Assembly: GCF_004365705.1 (NCBI RefSeq)
Contig: NZ_SOBN01000003.1
Coordinates: 682,001-746,000, forward strand
Length of the DNA stretch: 64,000 nucleotides
From: Streptomyces sp. 846.5
Lineage (GTDB): Bacteria > Actinomycetota > Actinomycetes > Streptomycetales > Streptomycetaceae
Direction of reading: 5' to 3'
The notes beneath the pieces were generated by a model. It saw nothing but the letters and a program-made list of their open reading frames with translations. It had not been told where the DNA came from and did not search any database. The position numbers were made by a program, and so were the translations under genes. This document shows positions 1 to 7,258 of the stretch, piece by piece; the first letter of the stretch is position 1; each line of letters opens with the position of its first letter.

Positions 1-2
1 GG

Positions 3-356
3 GGCGGCATCGCCTCGCTCCAGCTCGGCCTGCCGGCCATCTGGACCGAGGCCCGCCGCCGCGGCTTCGCCCTCACCGACGTGGTGCGCTGGATGAGCGC
101 GGGCCCGGCATCCCTGGTCGGGCTGTGTACGAAGGGGGCCATCGCCCCCGGCATGGACGCCGACCTGGTCGCCTTCGATCCCGACGCCGCCTTCACCGTC
201 GACCCCGAGGGCCTGCACCACCGCAATCCCGTCACCCCCTACGCCGGCCGCTCGTTGACCGGCGCCGTCCGTACCACCTGGCTTCGCGGCCAGGTCGTGG
301 ACGTCGACGCGGACGCCCGTCCGATCGGCCGCATCATCGTCCGAGGAGAAGCATGA
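3..356 (+). CDS. allB: Allantoinase, C-terminal part (gene enters from left edge)
   Basis: The reading frame is open from the window edge and ends in TGA. The visible 117 residues begin GGIASLQLGLPAIWTEARRRG, the conserved end region of bacterial allantoinase, followed by the GxIxxGxDADLVxFDP segment typical of cyclic amidohydrolases and a final VRGEA tail. The enzyme hydrolyses allantoin to allantoate in cytosolic purine catabolism. The zinc ligands lie in the missing N-terminal part and cannot be checked. The stop overlaps the start of the allantoicase gene (ATGA), so the two are translationally coupled. The order allantoinase then allantoicase matches the AllR-regulated locus known from Streptomyces coelicolor. 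Confidence 0.93.
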   Translation, partial: GGIASLQLGLPAIWTEARRRGFALTDVVRWMSAGPASLVGLCTKGAIAPGMDADLVAFDPDAAFTVDPEGLHHRNPVTPYAGRSLTGAVRTTWLRGQVVDVDADARPIGRIIVRGEA

Positions 357-1591
357 CCGACAGTCAGCAGCCCGCCGCCTTCACCGAGTTGGTCAACCTC
401 GCAGCCCGCGGGCTGGGCGCCGGGGTGGTGGACGCCAATGACGAGCTGTTCGCCGAGAAGGAGAACCTGATCGTCGCGGCGGCCGCCGAGTTCCGGCCGC
501 ACACCTTCGGGCACAAGGGCCAGATCATGGACGGCTGGGAGACCCGCCGTCGCCGTGGCGTGAGCGCCGACGAGCCGCACCCCACCGACGAGGACCACGA
601 CTGGGCGGTGGTCCGGCTGGGCGCGGCGGGCGTCGTCCGCGGCGTCATCGTCGACACCGCCCACTTCACCGGCAACTACCCGGAGACCGCCTCGGTCGAG
701 GCCGCTTCCGTGCCCGGGCATCCCTCCCCGGCCGAGCTGGCCGCCGCCGAGTGGACCGAGATCGTCCCCCGCACCGCGCTCAAGGGCGACACCGCGCACG
801 AGTTCCCGGTCGACACCGAGCAGCGCTTCACCCACGTCCGCCTCAACATCTGGCCGGACGGCGGCGTCGCCCGGCTCCGCGTCCACGGCGAGGTCGTCCC
901 CGACCCGCGCGACCTGGACGGGCTCACCTTCGACCTGGCCGCCCAGGAGCACGGCGGGGTCGCCACCGGCGCGTCCGACCGGTACTTCTCCTCCCCGCAC
1001 AACCTCAACTCCCTGGGCCGCGCGGCGGTCATGGGCGAGGGCTGGGAGACCCGGCGCCGTCGTAACAAGGACAACGACTGGGTCGAGCTGGAGCTGGCCG
1101 GCACCGGCAAGGTGCTGGCGATCGAGTTGGACACCACCCACTTTGTCGCCAACTGCCCCGGCTGGGCCTCGGTTTCGGGCCGCGACGCGGCGACCGGGGA
1201 GTGGTTCGACCTGCTGCCGCGCACCCGGCTCCAGCCCGACACCCGGCACCGCTTCCGGATCGAACCGCAGCGTCCGGTCGACGGCGCGCGGCTGAACGTC
1301 TTCCCGGACGGCGGCGTGGCCCGACTGCGCCTCATCGGCCGTCTCACCGAAGCGGGACGCGCGGCGCTGGCGCTGCGCTGGTTCAACCTCGTCCCGGCGG
1401 GTGAGGCTGAGCAGGCGCTGGCGGAAGCCGGCCTGTCGGAAACTGAGGCTGCGTCAGTGACCGCTGCCCGCCCGCTTACTGACGTAACGTCAGTTCAATC
1501 AGCGACCGCCGCGCTCCAGCCCGGCGACACCCCCGACGGCGCGGAGACTTCCCGCCGCCGGGCCGCGATCTGGCGGCTGCTGGGCGTCTGA
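353..1591 (+). CDS. alc: Allantoicase with an extended C-terminal tail
   Basis: Allantoicase cleaves allantoate to ureidoglycolate and urea. The 412-residue product has the two homologous jelly-roll repeats of the family: each carries a GWETRRRR motif (near residues 60 and 227) followed by a DW-[AV]-x-[VE]-[RE]-L strand, a DTxHFxxNxPxxAS-type segment and a [IV]xPDGGVARLR strand. The ATG at 353 overlaps the allantoinase stop by 4 bp. The recognisable domain ends around residue 340; the last ~70 residues are an Ala/Glu/Thr-rich tail that I do not recognise as part of the family. A DNA palindrome lies inside the tail codons at 1477-1493. Product assignment is firm; the function of the tail is unknown. 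Confidence 0.93.
   Translation: MTDSQQPAAFTELVNLAARGLGAGVVDANDELFAEKENLIVAAAAEFRPHTFGHKGQIMDGWETRRRRGVSADEPHPTDEDHDWAVVRLGAAGVVRGVIVDTAHFTGNYPETASVEAASVPGHPSPAELAAAEWTEIVPRTALKGDTAHEFPVDTEQRFTHVRLNIWPDGGVARLRVHGEVVPDPRDLDGLTFDLAAQEHGGVATGASDRYFSSPHNLNSLGRAAVMGEGWETRRRRNKDNDWVELELAGTGKVLAIELDTTHFVANCPGWASVSGRDAATGEWFDLLPRTRLQPDTRHRFRIEPQRPVDGARLNVFPDGGVARLRLIGRLTEAGRAALALRWFNLVPAGEAEQALAEAGLSETEAASVTAARPLTDVTSVQSATAALQPGDTPDGAETSRRRAAIWRLLGV
1477..1493. promoter_or_regulatory. Palindrome TACTGACGTAACGTCAG inside the allantoicase tail codons
   Basis: CTGACG and CGTCAG form perfect 6-bp arms around TAA. The same 17-mer with a single central difference (C for T) occurs upstream of the ammonium transporter at 19321-19337. 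The site is about 170-180 bp before the catalase remnant start at 1660, so it could have served that gene's promoter. Operator role is inference. Confidence 0.5.
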
Positions 1592-1659
1592 GACGACGGC
1601 CCGCCCAGCAGCTGTCACCCACTCCACACGTTTCCCTGAGCCACTACCGAGGTCTTGTC

Positions 1660-1981
1660 ATGCCTGAAATCCTCACCACCGAGTCCGGCGCACCCGTCGC
1701 CGACAACCAGAACAGCGCCCAGGCCGGCATCGGCGGCCCGGACCCATGCGGCCCAGGCCCACGCCAAGGACGACGACTTCTTCCAGGCGGGTGAGCTGTA
1801 CCGGCTGATGTCGGACGGGGAGAAGGACCGTCTGATCGCCAACCTGGCCGGCTCCATCGGCTCGGTCGGCCGCGACGACGTGGTCGAGCGGGTCCTGCCG
1901 TTCTTCCACGCGGCCGACGCCGACTACGGCAGGCGGCTGCAGGCCGCCGTCGAGGCCGTCCGCAACGCCGACGAGGCGTGA
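1660..1981 (+). pseudogene. Catalase gene remnant with the centre deleted
   Basis: The sequence starting with ATG at 1660 encodes MPEILTTESGAPVADNQNSA followed by QAGIGGP, the start of a monofunctional haem catalase. After this point the reading frame is lost and the +1-shifted frame (about 1754 to 1981) encodes AHAKDDDFFQAGELYRLM, then a segment ending VEAVRNADEA, the typical catalase C-terminus. About 390 residues between these ends are missing, including the haem pocket His and Asn and the proximal Tyr. Full-length relatives have about 480-490 residues. The gene is preceded by the allantoin operon, and catalase genes lie near the glyoxylate/allantoin genes in S. coelicolor, so the deletion appears to have struck a functionally linked gene. 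It cannot encode an active catalase. Confidence 0.88.
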
Positions 1982-1991
1982 GGACCAGCGG

Positions 1992-2027
1992 ACCCCGGTG
2001 CAGTGTCGCACCGGGGTTCGCTTTTTT
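1992..2027 (+). terminator. Intrinsic terminator after the catalase remnant
   Basis: ACCCCGGTGC (1992-2001) pairs perfectly with GCACCGGGGT (2008-2017) around a 6-nt loop, followed by CGCTTTTTT. It is a classic stem plus T-tract at the 3' end of the former catalase gene, and survives the internal deletion. Confidence 0.85.
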
Positions 2028-2124
2028 GTTCTATTTTGCGATTCCGGTAGCGGAGTGGCTCCGGACGGTGAAGAGTGGCCTCCGGGGGGACCGTCCGCAC
2101 GTCTCATTCCGGAGGCTCGCACCG

Positions 2125-2913
2125 ATGCCTGAAGTCAAGACCCCTTACGCACCTGGAACCCCCTGCTGGGTGGACCTGATGGTCCCGGACCAGCAGGCCG
2201 CCCTCGACTTCTACCGCGACATCCTCGGCTGGCAGGGCGAACCCGGCCCCGCCGAGACCGGCGGCTACGCCGTCTGTACGTACAAGGGCCTGCCGGTCGC
2301 CGGCATCGGCCCGACCATGGACGAGTCCACGCCCACCGTGTGGACCACCTACCTGGCCAGCTCCGACGCCGATGCCACCGCGGCCGCCGTCGGCAAGGCC
2401 GGCGGCACGGTCATGATGCCGCCGATGGACGTGATGACCCTCGGCCGGATGATGGTCTCGGTCGACCCGGCCGGCGCGGTCTTCGGGGTCTGGCAGAACA
2501 AGGACTTCATCGGCGCGCAGCTGGTCAACGAGCCGGGCGCGCTCGCCTGGAACGAGTGCAACTCCCGCGACGCGGAGGCCTCCAGCGCCTTCTACAAGAA
2601 CGTCTTCGGCCTCGGCGTCGGGCCGATCCCCGGGGCGCCCGAGGGGGCCGGCGGCTACCTGACCATCCAGGTCGACGGACGCCCGGTCGGCGGCATCAAC
2701 CCGATGACGGACCAGAACTTCCCGCCCGAGGTCCCCTCGCACTGGATGACCTACTTCTGCGTCGACGACACCGACAGCACCGCCGACGCCGCCGTCAAGC
2801 GCGGGGCGAACGTCCTGCAGGCGCCGCAGGACACGCCCTTCGGCCGGATGGCGACCCTGTCCGACCCGTGGGGTGCGACCTTCTCCATCATCCAGGACGT
2901 GCCGTCGGACTGA
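2125..2913 (+). CDS. VOC family protein with two glyoxalase/bleomycin-resistance domains
   Basis: The 262-residue protein contains two tandem VOC modules. Module one begins at residue ~10 with PCWVDLMVPDQQAALDFYRD and module two at ~140 with ALAWNECNSRDAEASSAFYK. Each ends with a [MV]A-x-[LV]-x-DPxGAxFxxx[QI] strand. Such paired-domain proteins in actinomycetes are annotated as hydroxylases or glyoxalase-like proteins, but the substrate is unknown. The typical metal-ligand His of module one is replaced by D in WVDLMV, so metal binding is uncertain. The ATG at 2125 is preceded by GGAGG at 2111-2115; the frame is open further upstream through the terminator, which supports this internal start. 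It is a single-gene unit. Confidence 0.85.
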   Translation: MPEVKTPYAPGTPCWVDLMVPDQQAALDFYRDILGWQGEPGPAETGGYAVCTYKGLPVAGIGPTMDESTPTVWTTYLASSDADATAAAVGKAGGTVMMPPMDVMTLGRMMVSVDPAGAVFGVWQNKDFIGAQLVNEPGALAWNECNSRDAEASSAFYKNVFGLGVGPIPGAPEGAGGYLTIQVDGRPVGGINPMTDQNFPPEVPSHWMTYFCVDDTDSTADAAVKRGANVLQAPQDTPFGRMATLSDPWGATFSIIQDVPSD

Positions 2914-2968
2914 CGTACGATCATTCCCGCATTCCGTGCAAGCCATGCCCATCGGACGTCCCGCTGAT

Positions 2969-2974
2969 TACTCT
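2969..2974 (+). promoter_or_regulatory. -10 box TACTCT for a leaderless IclR transcript
   Basis: TACTCT ends 7 nt before the ATG at 2982, so transcription would begin at or next to the start codon. There is no Shine-Dalgarno sequence. This spacing also chooses 2982 over the ATG at 2976. Confidence 0.5.
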
Positions 2975-2981
2975 GATGGGC

Positions 2982-3764
2982 ATGGCGGCACAGAACAGAA
3001 CCCGTCCGGCCGACACGGCCCCACCCTCCGGCTCCCCGCGCGGCCCCGTCGCGCGGGCATTGCGCCTGCTCGAAGCGGTGGACCGGCGCGCGCACGGGGG
3101 CACCCCGGCCGAGCTCGCCGCGGAGGTCGGTCTCCCGATCGAGGCGGCGCGGCGGCTGCTGCGCACCCTGGAGCGCGAGGGCTACCTGCTGCGTCTGGAC
3201 GACGGCGCCTACGTCATCGGCGGCGCGCTGGCCCTGCTGGGCGAGGCCAACCGCGAGCTTATGGTCCAGTCGCGTCTGCTGGCGAAGCTCTCCTCGCTGC
3301 GCGACGAACTCGGCGCCGCCGTCTACTTCAGCCGCTACCAGGACGGCGAGGTGTCCGTCGACGTGGTGGTGGACGGCCCGTCCACCCCGAGCGTCCACGA
3401 ATGGGTGGACTTCCGGGCCACCGGCCACGCCAGCGCCCTGGGCAAGTGCCTGCTCGGCCAGCTCGACCACGACGGCCGCCGGGACCACTTCTTCCGCTAC
3501 CCGGCCGCCCGCTTCACCGAGCGCACCGAGGTCGACCAGACCGTGCTGCTGCACCGCCTGGACCGCCAGCCTGCGACCGTCCCGGTGCTGGACCTCCAGG
3601 AGTACGCCCTCGACACGGTCTGCGCCGCCGTGCCGATCACGGCCGGAGGAAGCGTCGGCGCCCTCGGCTTCTCGCTCCCGCTGGACCAGTCCTTCCGCCT
3701 CCGCGAGACGGCGGAGACCCTCGCCTCCCGCGCTGCCCCGGTCCTGCTGGCGCTGTCGCTCTGA
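2982..3764 (+). CDS. IclR family transcriptional regulator
   Basis: The 260-residue protein has an N-terminal winged helix at about residues 20-85 (VARALRLLEAVDRRAHGG, then AELAAEVGLPIEAARRLLRT and the wing GYLLRLDDGAYVIG). It is followed by the IclR effector domain with the conserved RATGHASALGKCLL segment near residue 145 and the C-terminal [AV]PI-x-GG-x-VGALGFS strand. Regulators of this type control catabolic genes in response to small acids. Its target is not evident; neighbours are a VOC gene upstream and a GPP34 gene downstream. AllR of S. coelicolor is an IclR protein next to the allantoin genes, but identity with AllR is not supported by anything I can see. The start is chosen from the leaderless promoter spacing. 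Confidence 0.88.
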   Translation: MAAQNRTRPADTAPPSGSPRGPVARALRLLEAVDRRAHGGTPAELAAEVGLPIEAARRLLRTLEREGYLLRLDDGAYVIGGALALLGEANRELMVQSRLLAKLSSLRDELGAAVYFSRYQDGEVSVDVVVDGPSTPSVHEWVDFRATGHASALGKCLLGQLDHDGRRDHFFRYPAARFTERTEVDQTVLLHRLDRQPATVPVLDLQEYALDTVCAAVPITAGGSVGALGFSLPLDQSFRLRETAETLASRAAPVLLALSL

Positions 3765-3817
3765 GCAGTTGAAATAACCTGAAGGCCACAGGCCTGTCTG
3801 TAGGCGTCACAGCGACA

Positions 3818-3823
3818 TACGTT
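3818..3823 (+). promoter_or_regulatory. -10 box TACGTT for a leaderless GPP34 transcript
   Basis: TACGTT lies 6 nt before the ATG at 3830 with no ribosome-binding site between, the arrangement of leaderless actinomycete mRNAs. Confidence 0.45.
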
Positions 3824-3829
3824 GAACGC

Positions 3830-4573
3830 ATGACACGCGGACGAGAACTCGCACTGCTGGCCTGGGACGACCGTACCGGCGAACTGGGCGGCGGACCGGA
3901 GCTGGGCTGCGCCCTCGCCGGAGCGGAACTCCTCGACCTGCTGGAGACAGGGCGGCTCGGCATCCACGGCGCCAACCTGGCCGTCCTCGGCCGGACCCAG
4001 ACCGAGCCGCACACCGGAGACCCGCAGTTCGACCGCGCGATCGCGGTGATCAAGCTGATCCCCGAACCCAAGGTCATCCAGGCCTGGATCAAGCGCCATG
4101 CACCGGGGCTCCGGGACAGCTACCGGGCCCTGCTGGAGAGCGAGGGCGCCATAGCCCCCCGGCGCGGCCGCCGCCTCGGCCTGATCCCCACCTCCCGCAT
4201 CGCCCTCACGGACCCGTCCGAGCGGGACGAGCTGATCGCCCGGCTGTCGCTGCTCGCGACCGACGACGAGCCCTTCGCAGCCCTGGCCCACCGCGCCGGC
4301 CTCACCCCGCTCCTCTTCCCGGGCCCGGAAAACGAGGAGCTCCGCGAGTCCGTCGCCGAAACCACCCGCTCCCTGAGCGAGGCCCTACCGGCCACTGCAG
4401 ACCCGGACATACTCGCCGACCCGGACACCGCCGTCCGCACCGTCCTCCGCCAGGTCCGCGACGCAGTGGTACAACTCCGCACAGCCGGCCCAAAGAAACG
4501 CGGCGGCTACGCCTCGCTGCCACACACCCCGCCGAGCGACACCATCGCAGGCCTCGGCGCCGGCGGCATCTGA
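3830..4573 (+). CDS. GPP34 family protein (GOLPH3/Vps74-like)
   Basis: The 247-residue protein has the GPP34 pattern: GRELALLAWDDRTGEL at the start, GCALAGAELLDLLETGRLGI with the helical core, an ELIARLSLLATDDEPFAALAHRAGL segment (residues ~130-155), and a C-terminal helix ending VLRQVRDAVVQLRTAG. Eukaryotic members bind phosphatidylinositol 4-phosphate; actinomycetes have many paralogues of unknown role. The final ~25 residues are Gly/Pro-rich. It is a single-gene unit with a predicted leaderless start and a shared bidirectional terminator at its 3' end. Confidence 0.8.
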   Translation: MTRGRELALLAWDDRTGELGGGPELGCALAGAELLDLLETGRLGIHGANLAVLGRTQTEPHTGDPQFDRAIAVIKLIPEPKVIQAWIKRHAPGLRDSYRALLESEGAIAPRRGRRLGLIPTSRIALTDPSERDELIARLSLLATDDEPFAALAHRAGLTPLLFPGPENEELRESVAETTRSLSEALPATADPDILADPDTAVRTVLRQVRDAVVQLRTAGPKKRGGYASLPHTPPSDTIAGLGAGGI

Positions 4574-4616
4574 CGGCGAGGGTGCGGCACACACCCCCTG
4601 GGCGTCCCTCGCCGTC
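4572..4616. terminator. Bidirectional terminator between convergent GPP34 and permease genes
   Basis: GACGGCGAGGG (4572-4582) pairs perfectly with CCCTCGCCGTC (4606-4616) around a 23-nt loop. It begins at the GPP34 stop codon and precedes the 3' end of the minus-strand permease gene. Confidence 0.7.
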
Positions 4617-4643
4617 AACGAACTGACTGATGCTCGGTCGGCC

Positions 4644-6071
4644 TCAGCCCACCATGTCCTCAAGCCGCTTGCCCTTGGTCTCCTTGACGAACTTGGCCAC
4701 GAACGGGATCGAGAGCGCGGCGAAGACCGTGTAGATGACGTAGGTCGTGGTGAGGTTCCAGCCTGCGAGGCTGGGGAAGGTCGCGGTGATCGCCCAGTTG
4801 GCGATCCAGTTGGCCGCTGCGCCGACGCCCAGCGCGGCAGCGCGGATGCGGTTGGGGAACATCTCTCCGAGCATGACCCAGACCACGACGCCCCAGGACA
4901 TTGCGAAGAAGAACACGAACGTGTGGGCCGCGATCAGCGCGACCATGCCCTGCGCGTGCGGCAGCGTGGCCCCGGTCTTGGCCGAGAACGCCCAGGCTTC
5001 CAACGCCAGCGAGACGGCCATGCCACAGGAGCCGATCAGGGCGAGTGCCCGGCGCCCGATCCGGTCGACCAGGATCATCGCGACGACCGTGCCGATGATG
5101 TTCACGATCGAGGTGGTGAACGAGTAGAGGAAGGACGAGCTCGGGTCGATGCCGACCGACTGCCACAGCGTGTTCGAGTAGTAGAAGGCGACGTTGATGC
5201 CGACCAGCTGCTGGAACACGGCCAGGCCGATGCCGACCCAGACGATCGGCTTGAAGCCGAAGCGGGCGCCGAGCAGGTCCCTGAAGGTGGACTGGTGCTC
5301 GGACTGCATCCCGGCGCGGATCTCGGCGACCCGGGCGTCCAGGTCCAGGCCGTCGCCCTCGACCTCGGCGATGACGGCCCTGGCGCGGTCGGTCTTCCCG
5401 ACGGAGATCAGGAAGCGCGGGGACTCGGGGATGGCGAAGGACAGCAGCCCGTAGACCACGGCCGGGATAACCATCACGCCGAGCATGACCTGCCAGGCCT
5501 CCACGCCGAGCAGGTGACCGCGGTCGCTGCCGCCGGCGGCGTTGAGCAGGCCCCAGTTGACGAGCTGGGAGATGGCGATGCCGATGACGATCGCCGCCTG
5601 CTGGAACGAGGCCAGCCGACCCCGGTAGGCCGGCGGTGCGACCTCGGCTATGTAGGCCGGGCCGATCACGGACGCCATCCCGATGCCGAACCCGCCGATG
5701 ACGCGCCACAGCGCGAGGTCCCACACGGCGAAAGAGAGCGCCGAGCCGACGGCACTCACCGTGAACAGCACGGCGGCGATCTGCATGACGCGGATGCGCC
5801 CGATCCGGTCCGCGACCCGTCCGGCCACGGCCGCGCCGATCGCACAGCCGATCAGGGCGATGGCGACGACCTGCGCCAGCTCGGCGGATCCGATGCCGTA
5901 CTTGCTCTGGATCGCGCCGGTGGCCCCGTTGATGACGGAGCTGTCGTACCCGAAGAGGAAGCCGCCCATGGCAGCGGCGGCGGTGATGAAGATGACATGG
6001 CCGAGGGTGTCACCGGCGGCGCGGGGGGACCCGGGAGAGCTGGGGGACGTGGGCAAGGCTGTGCTGGTCAC
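4644..6071 (-). CDS. glcP: Sugar:proton symporter of the MFS sugar porter family, GlcP-like
   Basis: A 475-residue protein with twelve predicted membrane segments. Sugar porter signatures are all present: GFLFGYDSSVINGA in segment 1, GRVADRIGR in the 2-3 loop, a YRGRLAS motif after segment 4, PESPRFL before the central loop, QQLVGINVAFYYS in segment 7, VDRIGRRAL in the 8-9 loop and KETKGKRLEDM at the C-terminus. This pattern matches the GlcP glucose permease of Streptomyces, so glucose uptake is the likely role, though related pentose and galactose carriers share the motifs. It is monocistronic on the minus strand with its own promoter and a paired-arm operator upstream (6107-6159). Confidence 0.87.
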   Translation of the reverse strand: MTSTALPTSPSSPGSPRAAGDTLGHVIFITAAAAMGGFLFGYDSSVINGATGAIQSKYGIGSAELAQVVAIALIGCAIGAAVAGRVADRIGRIRVMQIAAVLFTVSAVGSALSFAVWDLALWRVIGGFGIGMASVIGPAYIAEVAPPAYRGRLASFQQAAIVIGIAISQLVNWGLLNAAGGSDRGHLLGVEAWQVMLGVMVIPAVVYGLLSFAIPESPRFLISVGKTDRARAVIAEVEGDGLDLDARVAEIRAGMQSEHQSTFRDLLGARFGFKPIVWVGIGLAVFQQLVGINVAFYYSNTLWQSVGIDPSSSFLYSFTTSIVNIIGTVVAMILVDRIGRRALALIGSCGMAVSLALEAWAFSAKTGATLPHAQGMVALIAAHTFVFFFAMSWGVVVWVMLGEMFPNRIRAAALGVGAAANWIANWAITATFPSLAGWNLTTTYVIYTVFAALSIPFVAKFVKETKGKRLEDMVG

Positions 6072-6106
6072 TGAGGGGCTCCTTGGCGCCCGGCATCCTT
6101 GCCGGA

Positions 6107-6159
6107 CTTGAAGGCTTTAGTCAACCAACGCAGAATATGCCTTCAAGGTGTGTAGTCAA
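6107..6159 (-). promoter_or_regulatory. glcP promoter with flanking inverted repeat
   Basis: On the minus strand, TTGACT (6154-6159), a 16-bp spacer and TATTCT (6132-6137) form a plausible promoter. Perfect 9-bp arms CTTGAAGGC (6107-6115) and GCCTTCAAG (6139-6147) surround the -10 region, their centres 32 bp apart (three helical turns). TAGTCAA also occurs twice (6118-6124 and 6153-6159). The layout suggests repression by one or two dimers. Confidence 0.6.
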
Positions 6160-6267
6160 AGTGGCCGAAATATGAACAGGTGAGGGGACATGACACGTTA
6201 CAAGTTGAACTAATGGGGTCGGGGGAGGCCGACCAGCGGTGCCGCCCCGCCTCCCCGACCGCTCAGC

Positions 6268-7113
6268 TCACCCGAGCCCAGCCCGCTCCGCCGCGTCCAC
6301 CGTCTGTTCCAGCAGGACCGCGATCGTCATCGGGCCGACGCCGCCCGGGACCGGGGTGACCAGGGCGGCTCGTTCCATCGCGCCGGCGAAGTCGACGTCG
6401 CCGATGTTGCCGGGGTTGTAGCCGGCATCGATGACGACGGCGCCGGGCTTGATGTCGTGGCCCCTGATGAACTCGGGCTTGCCGACGGCCGCGACCACGA
6501 TGTCGGCGGCGGCCACGTGCGAGGCGAGGTCGACCGTTCGGGAGTGGCAGTAGGTGACGGTGGCGTCGCGGGCGAGCAGCAGCATGCCCATGGGCTTGCC
6601 GAGGATCGGGCTGCGGCCGACCACGACGGCCTGACGGCCGGTCAGTTCGACGCCGTAGGCGTCGAGGAGGCGGATGATGCCGGCGGGGGTGCAGGAGGCG
6701 AAGCCGGGGTCGCCGAAGGCCATGGCGGCGAAGGAGTGCATGGTGACGCCGTCGACGTCCTTGGCCGGGGCGATGGCCTCGAAGGCGGCGCGCTCGTCGA
6801 TCTGCGCGGGGACGGGGTGCTGGAGCAGGATGCCGTGCACGCCGGGGTCGTCGGACAGCGCCCGCACCGCGCTGACCAACTCCTCCGTCGTGGTCTCAGC
6901 GGGCAGGCGGACCAGGCGGGAGTCGATGCCGGCCTTGGCGCTGCGGTTGCGCTTCATGGTGACGTAGGTGACCGATGCCGGGTCGTCCCCGACGAGGACG
7001 GTGGCGAGGCTGGGCCGTACGCCGCGCGTTTCGAACAACGCCTGCGCCCGCTGGGCGCAGCGTTCGACGATCTCCTGGGCGAGGGCAGTACCGGACATGA
7101 GCTGGGCGGACAT
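6268..7113 (-). CDS. folD: Methylenetetrahydrofolate dehydrogenase / methenyltetrahydrofolate cyclohydrolase
   Basis: The 281-residue protein interconverts 5,10-methylene- and 10-formyl-tetrahydrofolate using NADP+. Family signatures are clear: the catalytic YVTMK (Tyr-x3-Lys), GILLQHPVP, KDVDG, CTPAGI, the nucleotide-binding VVGRSPILGKPMGMLLL with ATVTYCHSRT, and PVPGGVGPMT near the C-terminus. The QHPVP segment departs from the usual QLPLP. ATG at 7113 was chosen because homology starts there, although the frame is open for 27 more codons. It lies 145 bp downstream of xdhC on the same strand, an unusual place for a housekeeping folate gene. It may be a second copy tied to purine breakdown; this is inference. 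Confidence 0.92.
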   Translation of the reverse strand: MSAQLMSGTALAQEIVERCAQRAQALFETRGVRPSLATVLVGDDPASVTYVTMKRNRSAKAGIDSRLVRLPAETTTEELVSAVRALSDDPGVHGILLQHPVPAQIDERAAFEAIAPAKDVDGVTMHSFAAMAFGDPGFASCTPAGIIRLLDAYGVELTGRQAVVVGRSPILGKPMGMLLLARDATVTYCHSRTVDLASHVAAADIVVAAVGKPEFIRGHDIKPGAVVIDAGYNPGNIGDVDFAGAMERAALVTPVPGGVGPMTIAVLLEQTVDAAERAGLG

Positions 7114-7258
7114 GGGCGGATCCCGGGGTCGGAAGGGAGTGCCCAGGCGCGCGGCTTCGCTCTGAAGGCGGGTCGCTCCCCGGTGGTCGTCCACCCAAGC
7201 GCCAGTTACGGCCCGCCTTGGAAGGATAGGTCATCCACCAGGTCGGGCGCTGACGGCT

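Noticed and set aside
7114..7258. Possible folate riboswitch in front of folD
   Set aside because: No conserved THF riboswitch core could be recognised, and these are rare in actinomycetes.
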